In this document: positions 37,975-41,164 of the stretch, piece after piece
Position numbering within the stretch: position 1 is the first letter of the stretch
Layout of the letters: each line of letters starts with the position of its first letter
Virus record (IMG/VR): IMGVR_UViG_3300038441_000266
Location: 1-41,164 of that record
DNA: 41,164 nt
Reading direction: 5' to 3' (one strand)
Source of the DNA: a virus
The notes under the pieces: generated by a model
Told to the model about the DNA's origin: nothing
Seen by the model: only the letters and a program-made list of their open reading frames with translations
The model's database searches: none
Program-made: the position numbers and the translations under genes

Positions 37975-38331
37975 TTACTCCTTCTCGATCTCTTCTGGGT
38001 CTACGTACCCAGACCCCTGCCGACTTGACACGGGATGGTTGGCCTGCTGGACGAGCAGCAAGCCGAGCAGGGCGATCCACGCCTCGACAGCGAGGAGCAC
38101 CAGGAACGTGATCAGGATGGCGTCACGTCCGGGCCAGTGAGCGTCTACGACGAATGTGTCGAACACGAAGAACAGCACGAGCAGGAGGAGCGTGACGGTC
38201 TGGGCCATGAGCGTGATGCCCTGCCTCGTGGCCCTCCACGGACTGAACACTCCGTATCTGTAGACGAACGCTGCTTGAGCTGCTGCCTGACTGAGCAGCA
38301 GGATTACGGTGATGATCTGTATTACTGTCAT
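37975..38331 (-). CDS. Membrane protein of lysis region, possible second holin
   Basis: 118 residues with three predicted helices: IQIITVILLLSQAAAQAAFV, MAQTVTLLLLVLFFVFDTFV, and ILITFLVLLAVEAWIALLGL. The C terminus is acidic (GYVDPEEIEKE). Paired membrane proteins next to a holin are common in actinophage lysis cassettes. ATG overlaps the previous stop by 4 bases. Confidence 0.7.
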   Translation of the reverse strand: MTVIQIITVILLLSQAAAQAAFVYRYGVFSPWRATRQGITLMAQTVTLLLLVLFFVFDTFVVDAHWPGRDAILITFLVLLAVEAWIALLGLLLVQQANHPVSSRQGSGYVDPEEIEKE

Positions 38332-38555
38332 GTTGCCTTGCCCTTGGGGTAGTGATGAAACAGGGTCTCGATGTAGTGGTTCTGCCCCTGTCTGTCGATG
38401 ATTGGCGAGGTCAGACGGTTGATGAGAGGTACCGAGCGCTTGAGCATATCGATCTCTCCAGTCACCGCTTCCTGGAGTGCTCGTGCCTCGTGTACGTCGT
38501 CTCGCAGAGCTAGTTGCTCAGCGGTCGGCTTCGGCTTCTTCTTCATGCCGAACAA
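38328..38555 (-). CDS. Small charged protein of lysis region
   Basis: 75 residues from TTG 38555, placed by GGGGAGG 8 bases upstream; an ATG three codons on or an ATG at 38573 are alternatives. KKKPKPTAEQLALRDDVHEA, then RLTSPIIDRQGQNHYIETLF. The R-x-x-NH-x-x-E pattern near the end is shared by small actinophage lysis-region proteins of unknown role. Coupled to the membrane protein that follows. Confidence 0.65.
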   Translation of the reverse strand: MFGMKKKPKPTAEQLALRDDVHEARALQEAVTGEIDMLKRSVPLINRLTSPIIDRQGQNHYIETLFHHYPKGKAT

Positions 38556-38847
38556 GACGCTCACCTCCCCCATCCCGTAGGATGGTGCCGAAGAACTCCG
38601 AAGGTGTCTTGGAGGCCTCGGCAAACTTGTCGATCTGCTTGGCTTGCCGAGCAGCCAGCTCAGCAGACTTCTCAGCAGCGCTCTTCCACTCGTCTCCTCG
38701 CAGATTAGCAGCAGCCAGGATCTTGTCATGAGTGCCTTTCGGTATCAGTCGGCCTGCCAGGATCAACGCTATGACCACGGTCAGGATCGCCGCATAGGCG
38801 ATGTCCTTGATCGCAGCGTTCGCGAAGATTGTGCTCAGCCATTCCAT
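38518..38847 (-). CDS. Single-pass membrane protein with coiled coil
   Basis: 109 residues from ATG 38847, GGGAG 5 bases upstream. A hydrophobic helix at ~14-33 (IAYAAILTVVIALILAGRLI), then a periplasm- or cytoplasm-side helix rich in Lys/Glu (WKSAAEKSAELAARQAKQID). Shape is like small holin-associated or spanin-like proteins, but no lipobox is present. It lies right after the endolysin gene. Confidence 0.65.
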   Translation of the reverse strand: MEWLSTIFANAAIKDIAYAAILTVVIALILAGRLIPKGTHDKILAAANLRGDEWKSAAEKSAELAARQAKQIDKFAEASKTPSEFFGTILRDGGGERLVRHEEEAEADR

Positions 38848-38864
38848 GATGTCTCCCGAGGAGG

Positions 38865-39869
38865 TTAGAGTGCTCGTCTGTTGGCTTCGTTGGCTCGGGT
38901 GAGCGCTGCCTTCATGTTGGGACCCCACACGTCGTTCCCGACGTACCCATGCTTAGCACGCAGCCAAGCCGGGAGGGAGCCACCGTAGTTCTGGTTCAGG
39001 AAGCGCTGGAGGCCATCACGCGACTTGGCTCCCCAGATGTTGTCGATGGGCTGAGGCACGTACAGCCGGGCGATCTTCTGGAGGCCTGTGACGTTGCTGA
39101 GGCTCTTCGCATCGGCGACCGTGCCTCGGTGCTGCAGGATCGGGATGGGCTTCTTGGTGACAGCGTCGTAGTACTTCTGGTGAGCTGTCTGCGTGCCCCT
39201 GCCCCATGCACCGTCGATCGGACCGGTGTATCCGTACTTCCGGAGGAAGCTCTGGTACTTCTTGACAGCCTCCTTGAAGCGAGGCCCTGCCAGGCCATCC
39301 ACCACGAGGGTCGAGGTACCGATCTGGCTCCTCCGAGAGTTCATCCAGTTCTGCTGGTTGGCCACGGTCTGGCTGTACTTGAGGCCTCCAGCCGGGAGGC
39401 CCACCACGACGCTGCCATCGTTGTCGGCTCCTCGCTGGAGTTCGAAGTCCAGTGTGGCATACGTGCCGAACCTCAGGGCATGCGTCGGGAAGAGCGTGTG
39501 ATGCACGTGAGCACCGACTCCCCACTCCTTGCCCCAGGCCGAAGCTCCCGACTTGGCGATCTCCTGGCCTCGCTTGACTCGCTGGCCATTGCTGACCAGG
39601 ATACGGCTGAGGTGGATGCTGCTCGTCATCTGGCCATCCGGGTGCTGGACGCACACTCGGCGACCCTCAGCACCGTAGGGCGACGTGTCGATGTACGCCA
39701 CGACACCGTCCTCCGAGGCGTAGACGGACGAGCCGTAGGCCACACCGTAATCGGTCCCAGGCTCGGTGCTGGGAGGTGTCCGGTTCTTGTGGCCCTGCCA
39801 CGTGTCGGTGATCCTCAGGGACAGGGTTGTCTGTACTGGGCGAAGGTATCCACCCTTGCGTTCGGTCAT
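38865..39869 (-). CDS. Endolysin: M23-like peptidase plus peptidoglycan-binding repeats
   Basis: 334 residues. The N-terminal M23-type domain: EPGTDYGVAYGSSVYA (Glu36, Asp40), SSIHLSR (His86), GAHVHHTLF (His121, His123). The usual first ligand His of HxGxD is replaced by Glu. Two PG-binding-like units follow: GLAGPRFKEAVKKYQSFLRK with IDGAWGRGTQT, and PIDNIWGAKSRDGLQRFLNQ. Such enzymes cut cross-links in the host wall. No signal peptide, so release depends on a holin. Overlaps the preceding gene by 4 bases. Confidence 0.85.
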   Translation of the reverse strand: MTERKGGYLRPVQTTLSLRITDTWQGHKNRTPPSTEPGTDYGVAYGSSVYASEDGVVAYIDTSPYGAEGRRVCVQHPDGQMTSSIHLSRILVSNGQRVKRGQEIAKSGASAWGKEWGVGAHVHHTLFPTHALRFGTYATLDFELQRGADNDGSVVVGLPAGGLKYSQTVANQQNWMNSRRSQIGTSTLVVDGLAGPRFKEAVKKYQSFLRKYGYTGPIDGAWGRGTQTAHQKYYDAVTKKPIPILQHRGTVADAKSLSNVTGLQKIARLYVPQPIDNIWGAKSRDGLQRFLNQNYGGSLPAWLRAKHGYVGNDVWGPNMKAALTRANEANRRAL

Positions 39870-40051
39870 GCTTCTTCCTCCTGTGTTGGCTCGGTCCAGA
39901 TTACCTCTGGCTGCTCGGGGACCGGAAGGCCGAGTAGCTTGCGAGCGTGGTCGGGGTAGTGCGTCACCAGCAGCTCAGCTAGTGCCGTGCTGGACTCCTC
40001 GCTGAACCCTCCGTCGTGGAGGGCCTCGATGATAGCTTGGTGCAGATCCAT
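39866..40051 (-). CDS. Small acidic protein between fibre and endolysin
   Basis: 61 residues from ATG 40051 with AGGGGAT about 6 bases upstream; an in-frame start at 40105 overlaps the fibre gene and has no site. One helical domain DLHQAIIEALHDGGF, STALAELLVTHYPDHARKLL, and an acidic C terminus. Similar two-helix proteins sit beside actinophage lysins. Unknown role. Confidence 0.7.
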   Translation of the reverse strand: MDLHQAIIEALHDGGFSEESSTALAELLVTHYPDHARKLLGLPVPEQPEVIWTEPTQEEEA

Positions 40052-40055
40052 GCTG

Positions 40056-41066
40056 TTATCCCCTGAAGTACTTGATGGTGAACTGAGTGGAGCCACTGAG
40101 GCCATCTCTGACGCTCATGGCCACCGAGCCGTCGGTACGAGCATACGCAGCAGTAGCGTACCCATTGTTGACCCCAGTACCGAAGCCGATACGCTTGGTC
40201 GGCCTGAGCCACGTTGGAATGTTGTCCAGGAAGTCGACAGCCGAAGCTCCTGCTGCCGTGGTCGGAGCGGTCATGATGCCACGGATCTCGAGATCCTCAC
40301 CCGAGCGTCGCCCCTCGATGTTGCCAGCCGTAGCAGTGAACCCTCCCACGAGGTACGGAGTCAGGTCGGTCCAGCCGGTGTCGTCAGCGATGACTCCTGG
40401 AGTACCATCCCAGGCGATGGGCGTGATGAGGATGGTAGCGTAGCCGAGCGTCGGAGTACCTGTCGTGACGTTGCGACGCTTGCGGAACTTGAGAGTCGTG
40501 GCACCAGCCGGGAGCAGGAGCATCTTGTGGAACGTGAGGGTCTTGCCTCCGGTGCTGGCTGCGATCTCACTGTAGGCAGTGTACCCGAACCTGCTGCTGG
40601 ATCCGTCGATGCCGACCTCAGGCTCCAAGGCGAGAGCACCAGTCGCCTGGACACCGATCATGCCGTAGGTGCTTGCAGCACCGTTGATGTTGGCTGAGCC
40701 TTCGACCATGACCCAGAGAGGGTCGGCCAGAGTGTAGACCTTCGCAGCAGCAGCGTCGATATCGGTCCACGTAGCAGCAGCCCCATCTACGTTCACGCTG
40801 CCTCCGGAGGCCCACGTCCAGGGAGTCGGCAGAGAAGGAGCTACCAGAGCAGCCACACCGTTGGACTTGCCGTGGATCACAACCTTCCGCAGCGTCATCT
40901 CAGTACGTACTCGGTCGCCGACCTTCAGGAAGCTCGGGTCCACGAGGCTGTCGGGGGTTGCTGCCAGCGGAGACTCGTCACCGTCCAGCCTGAGCTGGAG
41001 AGGGCCAGTGTCTACGATCGTGCCCCACTTGAACGACGTGAGGTCTTTGACGCTCTGGATCGTCAC
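40056..41066 (-). CDS. Tail fibre / receptor-binding minor tail protein
   Basis: 336 residues from GTG 41066. The first ~65 residues (KWGTIVDTGPLQLRLDGDES onward to VGDRVRTEM) form an OB-like barrel seen at the start of actinophage tail-tip proteins. A Gly/Ala-rich central part has sheets (LYNGA-like VNVDGAAATWTDI), and a C-terminal head ends SGSTQFTIKYFRG. No catalytic motifs. Follows the hub gene with GTGA overlap and precedes the lysis genes. Most likely the host-recognition fibre. Confidence 0.75.
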   Translation of the reverse strand: MTIQSVKDLTSFKWGTIVDTGPLQLRLDGDESPLAATPDSLVDPSFLKVGDRVRTEMTLRKVVIHGKSNGVAALVAPSLPTPWTWASGGSVNVDGAAATWTDIDAAAAKVYTLADPLWVMVEGSANINGAASTYGMIGVQATGALALEPEVGIDGSSSRFGYTAYSEIAASTGGKTLTFHKMLLLPAGATTLKFRKRRNVTTGTPTLGYATILITPIAWDGTPGVIADDTGWTDLTPYLVGGFTATAGNIEGRRSGEDLEIRGIMTAPTTAAGASAVDFLDNIPTWLRPTKRIGFGTGVNNGYATAAYARTDGSVAMSVRDGLSGSTQFTIKYFRG

Positions 41067-41164
41067 AGCGAGATCACCTCCTGGAGTGTGCTCGACATGA
41101 GGCCGAGCGAGTTGAGTTCGAGCTTGAGAGCAGTGATGACGTGCCGAGCCTCGACCCCTGCCCG
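41063..41164 (-). CDS. C-terminal end of the hub-like minor tail protein (second copy at circular join)
   Basis: Continuation of the gene at 1-1761: after the join the reading frame runs from 41095 through SSTLQEVISL to TGA at 41063-41065. Bases 41096-41164 repeat codons already counted at 1-69. No start of its own. Confidence 0.85.
   Translation of the reverse strand, partial: RAGVEARHVITALKLELNSLGLMSSTLQEVISL
41096..41164. repeat. Terminal direct repeat (circular overlap), right copy
   Basis: Exact copy of bases 1-69, see the left copy. Removing one copy gives a 41,095-base circle. Confidence 0.95.

Noticed and set aside
38949-39959. Plus-strand ORF of 336 codons opposite the endolysin
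   Set aside because: The endolysin has domain motifs and operon overlaps; the opposite frame has none.
40160-40190. AACAAT on the minus strand in the fibre gene
   Set aside because: The hexamer 17 bases upstream is TATCGG, not a -35; it encodes GVNNG.
1-41164. Lysogeny module (integrase, excisionase, repressor) or a TET/2OG oxygenase
   Set aside because: I looked for tyrosine or serine recombinase motifs, an HTH repressor with its own divergent promoter and HxD...H patterns in all credible genes and found none.

Overview
The window is one essentially complete, GC-rich, circularly closing genome of a tailed phage (siphovirus layout) that very probably infects an actinobacterium. The first 69 bases recur exactly as the last 69, and one tail gene reads without interruption across the join, so the map is circular (circularly permuted DNA or an assembly overlap). 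I see no integrase, excisionase, recognisable repressor, tRNA or CRISPR, so a virulent life style is likely but not proven. Family names below come from reading motifs in the translations; no database was searched.

Layout. (1) Minus strand, from 18590 down through the join to 37631: two small genes, small and large terminase, portal, a MuF-type head protein carrying a papain-like toxin-type C terminus, scaffold, major capsid protein, head-tail connectors, tail terminator, tail tube, tail-assembly chaperones with a -1 frameshift, tape measure, two large distal-tail proteins, a tail fibre, an M23 endolysin and four small, mostly membrane-spanning lysis-region proteins including the likely holin. 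(2) A 494-base divergent region (18591-19084) with a long inverted repeat, an AT-rich island and direct repeats. (3) Plus strand, 19085-37477: early and replication genes. These include small unknown genes, a nucleotide and DNA modification block, a SNF2-like helicase, an H1/HU-tail-like basic protein, family A DNA polymerase, Cas4/RecB-like nuclease, RecA-like ATPase, an SSB-like protein with a SAP motif, a VRR-NUC nuclease, a primase-helicase, a short C5-cytosine methyltransferase and several small genes. The two transcription units converge on a terminator near 37500.

The most interesting system is at 21829-25987. A thymidylate-synthase-fold enzyme has Asp where dUMP enzymes have Asn, which predicts dCMP hydroxymethylase (or methylase) activity. 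It is followed by a GREB1/TAGT-like glycosyltransferase, a dNMP kinase and a MazG-like nucleotide pyrophosphohydrolase. Read together this is a pathway to make 5-hydroxymethyl-dCTP, remove dCTP, incorporate the modified base and decorate it with a sugar, without a TET dioxygenase. A separate C5-methyltransferase at 35282 is hard to reconcile with full cytosine replacement.

A second theme is gene expression. At least ten promoters share TTGCGC (or a close variant), a 17-18 base spacer and AACAAT/TATAAT/TATACT. In five of them the start codon lies exactly 6 bases after the -10 box, predicting leaderless mRNAs. Genes next to these promoters use CGT/CGC arginine and GCC alanine codons much more than the rest of the genome.
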